In this document: in pieces, positions 25,358-33,735 of the stretch | Position numbering within the stretch: position 1 is the stretch's first letter | Layout of the letters: each line of letters begins with the position of its first letter | Source of the DNA: Nocardia asteroides | GTDB lineage: Bacteria; Actinomycetota; Actinomycetes; Mycobacteriales; Mycobacteriaceae | NCBI GenBank assembly: GCA_019930625.1 | Contig: CP082844.1 | Span: 5,580,001 to 5,644,000 of the forward strand | Direction of reading: 5' to 3' | Length of the DNA: 64,000 bases | Translations under genes and position numbers: made by a program | The notes under the pieces: model-generated | Told to the model about the DNA's origin: nothing | The model's input: only the letters and a program-made list of their open reading frames with translations | Database searches by the model: none

Positions 25358-28069
25358 CTACGCCGTCTGTTCCTCGGTCGGCAGCACCCCCGCGAGATCA
25401 CCGCGCGAACTGATCCCGAGTTTCGGGAAGATCCGGTGCAGGTGAGTGCTCACGGTCCGGTGCGACAGGAACAGCCGCTGCCCGATCTCCCGGTTGGTCA
25501 GCCCTTGGGCCGCCAGTTGCGCGATGCTCAGCTCGTGCGGGGTGAGCCGGTCGCGGGCATCCGGGTCGCGATTCGGGCTCGATTCGCCCGCGCTGCGCAA
25601 TTCCAGGCGGGCCCGTTCACTCCACGCCGTGAAGCCGAGGGCGTCGAAAGTCTCTCGCGCCTTGCGCAAATGGGTGCGGGATTCGACGACTCGCCGCTGC
25701 CGCCGCAGCCACTCGCCATAGGCGAGATGCAGGCGGCCGCGTTCGGCCGGCCAGCCGGTCAGATCCGCCTCCAGTGCGGCGGCGAACAGCTTTCCGGCCA
25801 TATCACCTGCGAGCACCGCTCGTGCGTAGCGCATTCCGATGTGCAGGGCGGGCGATGACGTGGCTGCCGCGACCGGTTCCAGTTCGCGCAACAGTTCCGC
25901 CACCGCGTCGGTCTGTCCGGCGCGGACCGCGGCCTCGGCGATTTCGGTGAGGAAACACGCGCGCAGCGTCAGTGAATACGACGGATCCCGCGGATCGTGG
26001 ACGCGAGCCAGATCGGTGAAGGCGTCATCGAATCGGCCCTCGCCGAGCGCGATGAGCCCGCGGGTGAGCTGCACCGTGGCCAGCACAGGCCGCGCGCCGG
26101 CCGCCAGTCCGGTCCGTTCGGCGTCCGCCGCGAGTGCGGCGGCCTGCAAGTAGTCGCCGCGCAGCGCCGCGATTTCGGCCTGTACCGCGACGACCACCGC
26201 GTGCATGAACGGCGCCCCGGTCTCCCCGGCGAAGGCCGCGGCCTCGGCCGCGATGGGCGCGGCAGCGGCGAGGTCGCCGAGCCGGGCCAGGCTCCAGGCC
26301 TGGATCGCGAGTGCCCGGGTCAGCAGCCCCAACTGTCCGGCGGAGCGGAATCCGGGTGCGGCGGCGGCCGCGAACTGTGCCGCGAGGTCGAAAGCGCCGA
26401 CCTGATAGGCCGCACTGCTGAGAAAGTGATCGACCTCCGGATCGCGCCCCGTGGTCGCGGCCAGCGCGCGCAGGTGACCGAGGACCTGTTCGCCGCGCTC
26501 GAACGGGGCAACGATCGAGTCGACCGCGAGCTTGCGCGGATCACCGTCGGGAATGCCGAAGGTGTCGGCGACCGCGAGCACCGCGCGCCGGGCCTCGGGT
26601 CCGGGTTCGACCCAGAAGCACCGCATGGCCGCACCCCACAGGATCCGCAGCGCGGGATCCACATACCCGTCGGCGGCGACGGCGGCCGCGAGCGCGGCCA
26701 GTTCGCCGATACGCGAGGGGCTTTCACGCATCCCGTCCTCGAACCCGCTGAGCAGCCAGTTCGCGGTGGCCTCCTGCGCGGCGGTGAGAGGGAGCGTACG
26801 TGCGGTGTCGACCAGGCGATCGGCCGTGTCGCGGTGACCGGCGTCGACCGCCAGTTCAGCAGCGCGCAGGAGTCGATCCGCGCGTCGGCCGGGGGTGGCG
26901 CTCAGCGCCGCAGCACGCTCCAGCGCCGCGATCGCGCCGCCGCGGTGCCGGGACCGTTCGGCGGCGTCCTCGAGCGCCGTAGCCACCTCCTCGTCGGCGC
27001 CGACCGCACCCGCCGCCCGATGCCACACCTGACGATCCGGTGACTCGGTGAGCAGGTCCGAGAGGGCCCGGTGGGCCCGCTGGCGCTCCTCGGGCATCGC
27101 CGCCGCCACCAGGGCCGAACGAATCAGCGGATGCCGGAAAGCCACCGTGCCGGGACCGATATCGATCAACCCGGCCGCCACGGCAGGGGCGAGAATCTCG
27201 GTTCCCACCTCGGATCCCAGGAGAATCCCTGCGGCAATCAGCGTCTCACTGAGCGAATCGCTGTCATCGAGCGCCGCGACGAGCAATGCCGATCGGGTGC
27301 GCTCGGGCAGCGCGGCACCACGCGCCGAGAAGGCGCGTTCGAGGCGCTCGGTCAACGGCAGCGCTGGAGCGGTTTCGCTGAGATACCCCACCGCCGTGGG
27401 CAGTTCGATCAGCGCGAGCGGGTTGCCTTGCGCCTGCGCGAGCACCCGACGACGGACCTCGGCAGGCAATTCCGGTGCGATGCTGTCGAGCAGCGCGTTC
27501 GCGTCGTGCTCGGGCAGCGGACCCAGCCGCATGGTGGTCAGTCCGGCCTCGCGCAGCGGTGAATCTGCACCGTGGCGCACCGTGGCGAGCACAGCGACGG
27601 GTTCGGAGTCGATGCGGCGCGCGACGAAGGAGAGGACCTCTGCGCTGGCGGGATCGAGCCAGTGCACGTCCTCGGCGACGACCACCAGCGGCCGTTCGAC
27701 CGCCAGGTCCGCCAGCAGGGTCAGCGCGGCCAGCCCCACCAGGTGCAGGCTCGGCTCCTCGGTGGTATCCGACATGCCCAAGGCGTTCGTCAGCGCCTCG
27801 AATTGGTGCCTCGGCAGGGTATCGAACGCGCTGCGTAGCGGGTAGAGCAGCCGGTGCAGCCCGGCGTAGGTGAGGCCGTGTTCGGCCTCCGCACCCGCGG
27901 TCCGCAGTATCCGCAGCCCCGCGGCGTCCGCGGCGGCGGCCGCCTCCGCGACCAGTGCCGACTTGCCGATTCCGGGTTCCCCCTGGATCAGGATGCCGCT
28001 TCGCTCGCCGGGACCGTCCACCAGTGTGGCCAGGTCTTTCAGCTCGGTCTCTCGTCCGAACATCGGCAT
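25358..28069 (-). CDS. LuxR-family transcriptional regulator of the LAL type (ATPase plus HTH)
   Basis: This 903-residue protein opens with an AAA/STAND-type ATPase: FGRETELKDLATLV, Walker A GEPGIGKSALV at about 30-40, and Walker B VVVAEDVHWLD at about 130. A long helical, TPR-like middle region rich in Ala and Leu follows. The last 65 residues form a LuxR HTH (LTPHELSIAQLAAQGLTNRE, then LFLSHRTVSTHLHRIFPKLG). Such regulators are usually activators that respond to a small ligand or nucleotide state. It is divergent from the SRPBCC gene at 28201 and reads towards the lipoprotein hydrolase gene, either of which may be its target. Confidence 0.95.
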   Translation of the reverse strand: MPMFGRETELKDLATLVDGPGERSGILIQGEPGIGKSALVAEAAAAADAAGLRILRTAGAEAEHGLTYAGLHRLLYPLRSAFDTLPRHQFEALTNALGMSDTTEEPSLHLVGLAALTLLADLAVERPLVVVAEDVHWLDPASAEVLSFVARRIDSEPVAVLATVRHGADSPLREAGLTTMRLGPLPEHDANALLDSIAPELPAEVRRRVLAQAQGNPLALIELPTAVGYLSETAPALPLTERLERAFSARGAALPERTRSALLVAALDDSDSLSETLIAAGILLGSEVGTEILAPAVAAGLIDIGPGTVAFRHPLIRSALVAAAMPEERQRAHRALSDLLTESPDRQVWHRAAGAVGADEEVATALEDAAERSRHRGGAIAALERAAALSATPGRRADRLLRAAELAVDAGHRDTADRLVDTARTLPLTAAQEATANWLLSGFEDGMRESPSRIGELAALAAAVAADGYVDPALRILWGAAMRCFWVEPGPEARRAVLAVADTFGIPDGDPRKLAVDSIVAPFERGEQVLGHLRALAATTGRDPEVDHFLSSAAYQVGAFDLAAQFAAAAAPGFRSAGQLGLLTRALAIQAWSLARLGDLAAAAPIAAEAAAFAGETGAPFMHAVVVAVQAEIAALRGDYLQAAALAADAERTGLAAGARPVLATVQLTRGLIALGEGRFDDAFTDLARVHDPRDPSYSLTLRACFLTEIAEAAVRAGQTDAVAELLRELEPVAAATSSPALHIGMRYARAVLAGDMAGKLFAAALEADLTGWPAERGRLHLAYGEWLRRQRRVVESRTHLRKARETFDALGFTAWSERARLELRSAGESSPNRDPDARDRLTPHELSIAQLAAQGLTNREIGQRLFLSHRTVSTHLHRIFPKLGISSRGDLAGVLPTEEQTA

Positions 28070-28200
28070 GTGGGCGTTCTCCTCCCGGGGCCGTCACGGG
28101 ATGCGCGGCGACCCGCCGCGACCTTACCGAAACCGGATTACGTCACCCCAGCGTCAACTTACAGATTCGGCGCCCTGGTCGCGGCGGCGAAGGTAGCCCC

Positions 28201-28629
28201 ATGACTACGGTACGTTTTCACCTCCTGTCCACACTGACTCCCGCCGAGGTCGTGCGGGTACTCACCGACTTCGGACCCGATCGCGCCGAGGTGTGGCCGA
28301 ACATCGACGCCGAGCACTTCCGAATCCACGACCGCGGCGACACCTGGGCCGAGGTCACCGAGGGCACCGCCGCCGCCTGGGAGCGCGCCCGCTACGAATG
28401 GGATCCCGCCGGTGACACCGTCACCATCACCACGCTGGACTCGAAGCTGTTCGGCACGGGCGGCGGCTGGGTCTTCCGCGCCACCCCCGCCGCGTCGGGC
28501 AGCCGCGTCGATGTCGAATTGACCCGCACTCCGCAGGCGGTCAAGGGGAAGATCCTGGCGATGCTGCTGCGGCTGGTCGGGCCGTCGTCATTGCGCAAGG
28601 CGTTTGCCGGACCGCTTCGCGCCGCGTGA
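28201..28629 (+). CDS. SRPBCC (START-like) family protein
   Basis: This 142-residue protein starts at an ATG with GAAGG six bases upstream. The pattern TVRFHLLSTLTPAEVVRVLTDF, then WPNIDAEHFRIHDRG, WAEVTEGT, WERARYEWDPAGDTVTITTL and GWVFRATPA...VELTRTP is that of a small helix-grip polyketide-cyclase or START-like fold, with a C-terminal amphipathic helix. Such proteins bind hydrophobic ligands. No catalytic residue can be pointed to. It is divergently oriented from the LAL regulator with a 131-bp shared intergenic region. Confidence 0.8.
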   Translation: MTTVRFHLLSTLTPAEVVRVLTDFGPDRAEVWPNIDAEHFRIHDRGDTWAEVTEGTAAAWERARYEWDPAGDTVTITTLDSKLFGTGGGWVFRATPAASGSRVDVELTRTPQAVKGKILAMLLRLVGPSSLRKAFAGPLRAA

Positions 28630-28992
28630 TGAGCAGAGTCGCCGCGCGCGAGATACCCGGCCACGACGGCGTCACGCACCATTCGACTGGCGCCGGAGTG
28701 ATCGAGACCCTGTGACGGCGGCTTCCACACCCGTCCGTAGCGCGGCGGCGACCGACACACGACGCCTGGTGGCTCGGCTCGTACTTCGCCAGATAACAGC
28801 CAAAGACGGTCACCACCTGCACAGCGAACCGCACCCTCGTCCGCGTCGAGTTCAGTGTTCTGCGCGCGCACGCCTACATCCTGTCGGCATGCGCCGTGTG
28901 ACGAGTACCGCGATCCGCGGGCGACGTCTGCCGGTCGCCGAACCCCGAGCCCGCACCGGTTTCCTTCCTCGGGTCCGAGCGCGACCATCGAA
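28630..28992. other. Intergenic stretch without a recognisable gene
   Basis: I see no gene with family resemblance on either strand. It lies between the SRPBCC gene and a cluster of transposase remnants and is probably decayed sequence. Confidence 0.5.
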
Positions 28993-29260
28993 GCGTGCGT
29001 CAACTTCTCCGCTCGGTGTGGTACGGCGCCGAACCCGCCGCGGCGGTCCTGGCGGGACTGGGCGCTGGTGGGGGTGTTCATCGGGCTTGTGCTGCTCGAA
29101 GGGGCGGGACGGCGGGATCATCGCCAGACCGTGATTCCCGAACGCCGGGACCAGGTCGTCAACCGCAAACCCAAGGGCCGGGCAGGCGGGCGGACACCGA
29201 GCTTCGATGCCGAGATCTACAAACGCCGCAATGTCATCGAATGTGCCTTCGACAGGGCCA
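28993..29260 (+). pseudogene. Chimeric remnant: membrane N-terminus (histidine-kinase-like) joined to an IS5-family transposase fragment
   Basis: One open frame reads PPRRSWRDWALVGVFIGLVL and LEGAGRRD, which looks like the start and first membrane helix of an actinobacterial sensor kinase. Without a stop it then runs into QVVNRKPKGRAGGRTPSF and YKRRNVIECAFDRA (about 29121-29260). The second part matches, residue pattern by residue pattern, the intact IS5-family transposase in this window (RNRGRAGGRPPAFDREIYRH, RNTIERGIN), including the DDE glutamate region. The kinase-like assignment is weak; the transposase assignment is firm. The element has lost both ends. Confidence 0.55.
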
Positions 29261-29437
29261 TTGTCGTAATAAGAAGCGGGCGGGTTGATCGGCCTGGGAG
29301 TGCGAGTCCGAATCACTCTCGCCGATCGGGCTCGAGGAACTCTTACCGACAGGTAGCCCGCCGGACCGGTAGCCGCGATCGGCGCCGTGCCGGGTGCGAG
29401 CCGGCAGCGCTGCAACACCCACTACGCGATCGAAGTT

Positions 29438-29592
29438 CGTGGCTGTGGGTGCGGACCCTGCCGCATGCGGTGTTCGACCAAGCGGATCATGACCACCAAT
29501 ACATGTCCATCGCCTTCACCGAGCGCCTCGCCGAGGCCGGGGTCCAGCCCTCGGTCGGGGCGGTTGGATCGGCCTACGACAACGTCACGTAA
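29438..29592 (+). pseudogene. IS3-family transposase (OrfB) fragment
   Basis: The frame reads LPHAVFDQADHDHQYMSIAF, then TERLAEAGVQPSVGAVGSAYDN and a stop. This is the segment of an IS3-family integrase-type transposase between the second Asp (HSDxGxQY in intact copies) and the SYDN motif before the catalytic Glu. Here HSD is changed to QAD and the protein ends right after AYDN, so the fragment is dead. No inverted repeats were found around it. Confidence 0.7.
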
Positions 29593-29707
29593 CACCCCTC
29601 GTTTGCGGCTGGTGACACGATCCTCACCGGCACCCCCACAGTGCGGCCGATGAGTTTGGGGCTCCCGATCGGTCGAAGCTCGTGACACTCTAGGAAAGGA
29701 CACCGCC

Positions 29708-30313
29708 ATGTCGGAGCTTCTCGTCGACTTCATCACCTCTCTCGACGGCTACGCATCGGGAGAAGGATGGCCCGGGTTCTGGGGCCTCGAGGGCCCGGAG
29801 TACCTCGCATGGCTCGGCGAGCAGCCCGAGGCCACCTACCTGATGGGAGCGAATACCTACCGCCTGATGTCGGGCTTCGCCGCCGGCGAGGTCCCGAGTG
29901 GCCAAGACGAGTTCAGGCCCGAGGAAGAGGCGTCCGTCGACGAGCTCACGCGAGCGTCCAAGGTGGTGTTCTCCTCCTCACTCGAGGAGCCACTGAGGTG
30001 GGCCAACTCCACGCTCGTCCGCGACGACGCCGTCGAGGCGGTCCGCTCCATGAAGTCGAGCGGCTCAGGACTGCTCAGCACGATCGGCAGCCTGAGCCTG
30101 TGCGGGTCCCTGCTGAGAGCCGGACTCGTCGACCGATTCCGGGTCGTGATGTTCCCGGTGATCACCGGTGCCACGGGCGCGGAACGCATCTACGACGGCT
30201 ATCCGGACGTTGCGCTCGAGATGATCGATCACCGCACCTTCGATGGCCGCATCCAGCTGGTCGAGTACAAGCCCCGCGTGCTCGAGCACCCGCCGCTCGG
30301 CGCCCCTGCGTGA
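29708..30313 (+). CDS. Dihydrofolate reductase-like (RibD C-terminal domain) protein
   Basis: This 201-residue protein starts at an ATG preceded by AGGAAAGGA. It begins MSELLVDFITSLDGYASG, typical of the RibD_C/DHFR-like family. It continues with YLMGANTYRLM, KVVFSSSLEEPLRWANSTLV, LLSTIGSLSLCGSLLRAGLV and VMFPVITGATGAERIYDG, which line the NADPH pocket in this fold. Stand-alone members are widespread in actinobacteria and mostly uncharacterized. They are not proven to reduce dihydrofolate. It stands alone between transposase debris and a gene-free stretch. Confidence 0.9.
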   Translation: MSELLVDFITSLDGYASGEGWPGFWGLEGPEYLAWLGEQPEATYLMGANTYRLMSGFAAGEVPSGQDEFRPEEEASVDELTRASKVVFSSSLEEPLRWANSTLVRDDAVEAVRSMKSSGSGLLSTIGSLSLCGSLLRAGLVDRFRVVMFPVITGATGAERIYDGYPDVALEMIDHRTFDGRIQLVEYKPRVLEHPPLGAPA

Positions 30314-30729
30314 CGTCGCCCGTCCTCCGGTCCGGACCGCCGCCAGGCCCGGCATCCAAGTGCCCGATGCCACGTAATGCCGCTGGCCGCGCGGACCGAA
30401 CCGGCAGCCGGCTCGGTCCGGCGGAAGATCGGCCCGTGAGGTCCGAGTCCGCCGGATCTGGCGGTAAGTCGCCGCCGCAGATAGTTACGCGAGTCGGTAC
30501 CACCCGCCGGGTGCATATGCCCACGTCGCTGTTCGAGCTACTGTTGGTGCCATCCCTTGCAGGTATCCAAGCCGGGCTTCGTGCTGCCGCGAGCTGTGAA
30601 GAATTCGGTTAGAAGTTCACTGACGGGAAGGCCTCGGCTTCGAAGGAAGTCGTCGAGCATCGCGAGCACCTCGGCGAGTGGGTGAAGAGCTGAGGTCTCA
30701 ATAGCGAGGCCGCCTATTTCGAGGCGAGG
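30314..30729. other. Intergenic stretch without a recognisable gene
   Basis: Frames on both strands lack recognisable motifs. It separates the DHFR-like gene from the convergent MerR gene; a terminator may be present but no convincing hairpin was identified. Confidence 0.45.
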
Positions 30730-31167
30730 TCAGTGCGAATGAACCTGTGAGTGCGCCTCTTCGAGAGAACATCCCGCCAGGAGCGCCTCGACTCCGCTGG
30801 TGAAGTTGGGGCACTCGACGATGTCATCGTGCGGGCAGGCCAGACCATGGGCGATGGCGGTGCGTGCCGCCAGTGCCTGGGCAATCCGTTGATCCAGCTC
30901 GGTGAGTTTGCGTTGATACAGCTCCCGCCAGCTGTCGTCGGTCAGCGAACGAGACGCGATGAACGCTTTGACCTCCCGCAATGTGAAACCGACGTTTTGC
31001 AGCGCCAAGACCACACCGACCAGCCCGACCGCCGACGGCGGATAACGCCGTTGGCCCGAGACCCGGGCCGGTGGCGGTAGCAGGCCCAGTTCCTCCCAGT
31101 ACCGCAGCGCGGAGGTGGCGACACCGGTGCGGCTCGCCAGCTCACCGATCGTCAACTGTTCGCTCAT
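30730..31167 (-). CDS. MerR-family transcriptional regulator
   Basis: This 145-residue protein begins MSEQLTIGELASRTGVATSA, the MerR winged HTH, with ALRYWEELGLLPPPARVSGQRRYP as the canonical wing. A coiled-coil dimer helix follows (YQRKLTELDQRIAQALAARTAI). The C-terminus has Cys in CPHDDIVECPNF and AGCSLEEAHSQVHSH, which could bind a metal or respond to redox; this is not shown. It is divergent from a SAM methyltransferase with only 38 bases between the start codons, and an inverted repeat fills that space. Autoregulation and control of the methyltransferase are likely. Confidence 0.93.
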   Translation of the reverse strand: MSEQLTIGELASRTGVATSALRYWEELGLLPPPARVSGQRRYPPSAVGLVGVVLALQNVGFTLREVKAFIASRSLTDDSWRELYQRKLTELDQRIAQALAARTAIAHGLACPHDDIVECPNFTSGVEALLAGCSLEEAHSQVHSH

Positions 31168-31205
31168 TTGACTTCAAGCATACTTGAAGCCGTTCACTGG
31201 CGATC
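31168..31205 (+). promoter_or_regulatory. MerR-type operator/promoter between divergent genes
   Basis: A perfect dyad CTTCAAG-CATA-CTTGAAG covers 31172-31189. A -35-like TTGACT starts at 31168, and a weak -10-like TTCACT lies 19 bases further on (31193-31198). The long 19-bp spacer with the dyad inside it is the usual layout of promoters untwisted by MerR proteins. The -10 position would place the transcript start at or next to the methyltransferase ATG (31206), so the mRNA may be leaderless. Confidence 0.7.
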
Positions 31206-31859
31206 ATGCAGAAAGCAGCCACAGCTCTCAAACAACGGGCGATCAGATATTTGGTGCTCCAGGCCCGTCACCCTCGCGGCTTCGTCGGGTGGGCGAACGG
31301 CTGGATGTTCGCTCTTCGCCCCTCCAACCGGCAGCGCAACGTCTGGGCAGTTTCGTTGCTGGACGTGCAGCCCACCGATCGGGTATTCGAGATCGGTTTC
31401 GGCCCCGGCGTCGCCATCGCCGAGTTCGCCGGCCGCGCCACCCAGGGGCATGTCTTCGGGATCGACCACTCCCGAGCCATGGTTCGGCACGCCGCCCGCC
31501 GCAACGCCGCCGCCGTCCGTGCCGGCCGAGTGCATCTCACGCACGCCTCGGTGGAGCAGTTGCCGAGTTTCGACGATCCGCTCGACGCCATCCTCGTCGT
31601 CAACTCCGTGGGATTCTGGCCTGACCCGGTGGAGCGGCTTCGCGAGCTGCGCCGCCTGCTCCGGCCCGCAGGACGCATCGCGCTCGTCAGCCAGCCCCGC
31701 TGCCCCGGCGCCACCTGGGACACCACGGCCCGAGCCGGCCAAGAACTCCAGGACCTGCTCGCCCAGGCCGGCTTCACCGAGCTCCGGGTCGAAACCCTCG
31801 ACCTCGATCCGCCTGTCGCCTGTGTTCTCGCCATCAACCCGACCGACGTACCCTCTTGA
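31206..31859 (+). CDS. SAM-dependent class I methyltransferase
   Basis: This 217-residue protein has the class I methyltransferase fold. Motif I is VFEIGFGPGVAIAEFA, with the acidic residue of motif II in VFGIDHSRAMVRHA. LDAILVVNSVGFW (motif IV) and RLLRPAGRIALVSQP (motif post-IV) follow. The N-terminus (QRAIRYLVLQARHPRGFVGW) resembles small-molecule or phospholipid-type methyltransferases. No Shine-Dalgarno element precedes the ATG, in keeping with a leaderless message. It is divergent from the MerR gene and probably its regulatory target. The substrate is unknown. Confidence 0.9.
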   Translation: MQKAATALKQRAIRYLVLQARHPRGFVGWANGWMFALRPSNRQRNVWAVSLLDVQPTDRVFEIGFGPGVAIAEFAGRATQGHVFGIDHSRAMVRHAARRNAAAVRAGRVHLTHASVEQLPSFDDPLDAILVVNSVGFWPDPVERLRELRRLLRPAGRIALVSQPRCPGATWDTTARAGQELQDLLAQAGFTELRVETLDLDPPVACVLAINPTDVPS

Positions 31860-31966
31860 CCGCCCGCAGCACACCGGACAGCCTCGGTAGTGCTGACTGC
31901 ATGACTAAGAAGCCAGGGCCGGAATCGTCCTCGATGGGGAATGGGTGACACGACGGTTGCCGATAC

Positions 31967-32266
31967 CGGCTTGATGCCGCCGAGGTCGAGTCGAGGGACC
32001 TCGGACATCGGTTTGCGGAAAATCTGGATTCCGTATTCGGTGAAGGCATCGGTGGTTCTCGCCGAGTAGTGCCGGCCGCTGTCGCTGATCAGTTCGACGC
32101 CCATCCGCGGTTCGTCCCAGCCGGGATACTCCCATTCATCGATGTAGATGTCCTCATCGTCGGTGGTCAGCAGGTAGTACACGACCTCGGTGATGCGCTC
32201 GCCGGGCAGTTCGGCAACGATCGCCGTCAGTGATTCCTCGGCGCATTGGATCGCCTCCCGTGACAT
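31967..32266 (-). pseudogene. Conserved hypothetical protein fragment running on from an isochorismatase remnant
   Basis: From an internal ATG at 32266 the sequence reads MSREAIQCAEESLTAIVAEL, then VYYLLTTDDEDIYIDEWEYP, MGVELISDSGRHYSARTTDAF and YGIQIFRKPMSEV. It looks like an ordered, about 100-residue acidic domain of unknown function. The same frame is continuous with the isochorismatase remnant upstream. Downstream it has no stop until 31268, inside the methyltransferase gene on the other strand. That antisense extension has no protein-like character. The natural 3' end is probably lost. Confidence 0.45.
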
Positions 32267-32287
32267 GCGTTGCGGTGTTGGTGACGG

Positions 32288-32755
32288 CAGCCACTCGGCG
32301 CAGGTGACGACCTCGAAACCGCGATTGGGGAAAACGGTATCCATGAAGAAGTCGTGCGTTGTCGGTTCGTCGTCGGCACAGCCGTCGCGCAGAACGATCA
32401 CCCGGTAGTCGCGGTCTGCTGCGACGTAGCACGTTGCAGTTACCATTGCGCTGGTGGCGACACCTGCGATCGCGAGCGTGTCGACACCGTGCGCACGGAG
32501 TACGAGGTCGAGATCGGTGCCTGCGAATGAGCTGGACCGGCGCTTGGACACGATGACATCCTCGGCGGCGACCGGCGATTCGACCTCGTTCCGGGCGCCC
32601 CCTCATGAAAGGCGTCGCCCGCTTCGTGGAAGGGCCGGAACAATTCGCCGTGTCGCGGCAAGTCGATTCCATTGGGGGCGCAGAGCAAATCGCACGAACC
32701 CTACTAGCGTGCCGATCTCGCGAACCCGGGGGAGCAGTTCGTACCGTGGGTCCAC
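32288..32755 (-). pseudogene. Isochorismatase-like cysteine hydrolase remnant with frameshifts
   Basis: The C-terminal half reads well: VSKRRSSSFAGTDLDLVLRA, HGVDTLAIAGVATSAMVTAT, DYRVIVLRDGCADDEPTTHDF and FPNRGFEVVTCAEWL. These are the SKxxxSAFxGTdLdxxLR and GVxTLxixGvaT signatures of the isochorismatase fold. Earlier parts lie in other frames of the same strand: GELFRPFHEAGDAFHEGA one step upstream and VVDPRYELLPRVREIGTLVG before that. At least two frameshifts therefore separate the pieces. The usual Cys near GVATS is not visible. The gene is dead. Confidence 0.65.
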
Positions 32756-32818
32756 CACCTGTGCGGCGAATGGATGGTTGGCCGTGATGCCCCCGCTGGA
32801 GGGAAGGTTTCAACTGAG

Positions 32819-33002
32819 ATGAGGCGGTTCCTGCAGCTCGGTACGGACTACCCGCATGGCCAGATCATGACCATCGCTCAGGCCATCGGCTCACCGGACG
32901 CGGTTGCGTTCTCCGGCGGCCGACTTGGTCGCCGAAGCGCTCGAATCAGGTCACGGCCATGACAGCTACGCCCGCCTGGTGGAACGCTTCAGCCGCGGAT
33001 AG
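32819..33002 (+). pseudogene. Small frameshifted hypothetical ORF
   Basis: MRRFLQLGTDYPHGQIMTIA and QAIGSPDAVAFS run from an ATG at 32819. One base out of phase, near 32920, the coding continues as ADLVAEALESGHGHDSYARLV and ERFSRG with a stop at 33000-33002. Together they would make a protein of about 60 residues. I do not recognise the family, and the reconstruction is tentative. Confidence 0.3.
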
Positions 33003-33055
33003 CTGCGCTCACGGCCTCACCGGTCCGATGAGGTTCGAGAAACCGCCTTCGATCC

Positions 33056-33250
33056 TCACTCGTGGTTCGAAATCAGGTGCACCGTCTGCACGACATGGGC
33101 GCACATGTTGCCGGCGTCATTTCGCACCTCGACTGTGACCACGACCTGACGTCCGCTGACCCGGAGCGGAACCGCGATCGCGGTGGCGACATCGGTAATC
33201 GGACGCAGAAAGTGGGTGGTGGAGTCCGCTGTCGCGGGCAGTGCGCCGGG
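33056..33250 (-). pseudogene. Hotdog-fold (PaaI/4HBT-type) thioesterase C-terminal fragment
   Basis: The last 50 residues of a frame ending at 33056 read HFLRPITDVATAIAVPLRVS, then GRQVVVTVEVRNDAGNMCAH and VVQTVHLI. This is the pattern of the second half of a PaaI-like acyl-CoA thioesterase, from the strand after the catalytic helix to the end. The preceding residues show no homology, so the catalytic half is missing. Confidence 0.45.
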
Positions 33251-33735
33251 CTTGCCGTTCACGGCCGCGCGGTCACCCGGTTCGGTTCGATGTGATCGAA
33301 CTCCACTTCTAGCCCCATTCGAACTGGGTGGGTATGTGGTGGCGGGACCGCTCCGGTGTGCGGAGATTGTCGAGGGGGTCCTTCGATCGTGGCACGGGTG
33401 ACCGTCCTTTCTGTGTCCCCCGGCTGTCGCTGGTTTGGTGGGTGTCGAGTCGACGCCGGACTCACCCAGCTCGGACCCACCGGCTACCGGTTGCTTCGGG
33501 TCCGCGACACCCTTTTCTGACTTCGGCCACGGGACCCCTGCACTCCTCTGCTTCCGGAAATGGCGGTGAGGCCGCCAGCCGATGTACACAACGGGTCATG
33601 CGAAGGAGCGACGCAGCGCGAATCGAGTCGAGACCGACTGACTGGGAAGCCCCACCCGTTTGAGACTTTTGTGGTTCTCCAAGGCTCGATATCGACTAGG
33701 TCTCAACAGTGAATTCAACGATACGGTAGAGACAC
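33251..33735. other. Gene-free stretch before the esterase gene
   Basis: No protein-like frame was recognised on either strand. The composition is slightly less GC-rich near 33600-33735, where the promoter of the erythromycin esterase-like gene is expected. Confidence 0.45.

Noticed and set aside
29800..30600. Alternative plus-strand frame through the DHFR-like gene
   Set aside because: Arg-rich shadow translation; the frame starting at 29708 gives the real family match and has the ribosome site.
31268..31966. Continuation of the isochorismatase/hypothetical frame across the methyltransferase gene
   Set aside because: The extension is antisense to an intact methyltransferase and has Ser/Arg-rich random composition, so no product is claimed for it.
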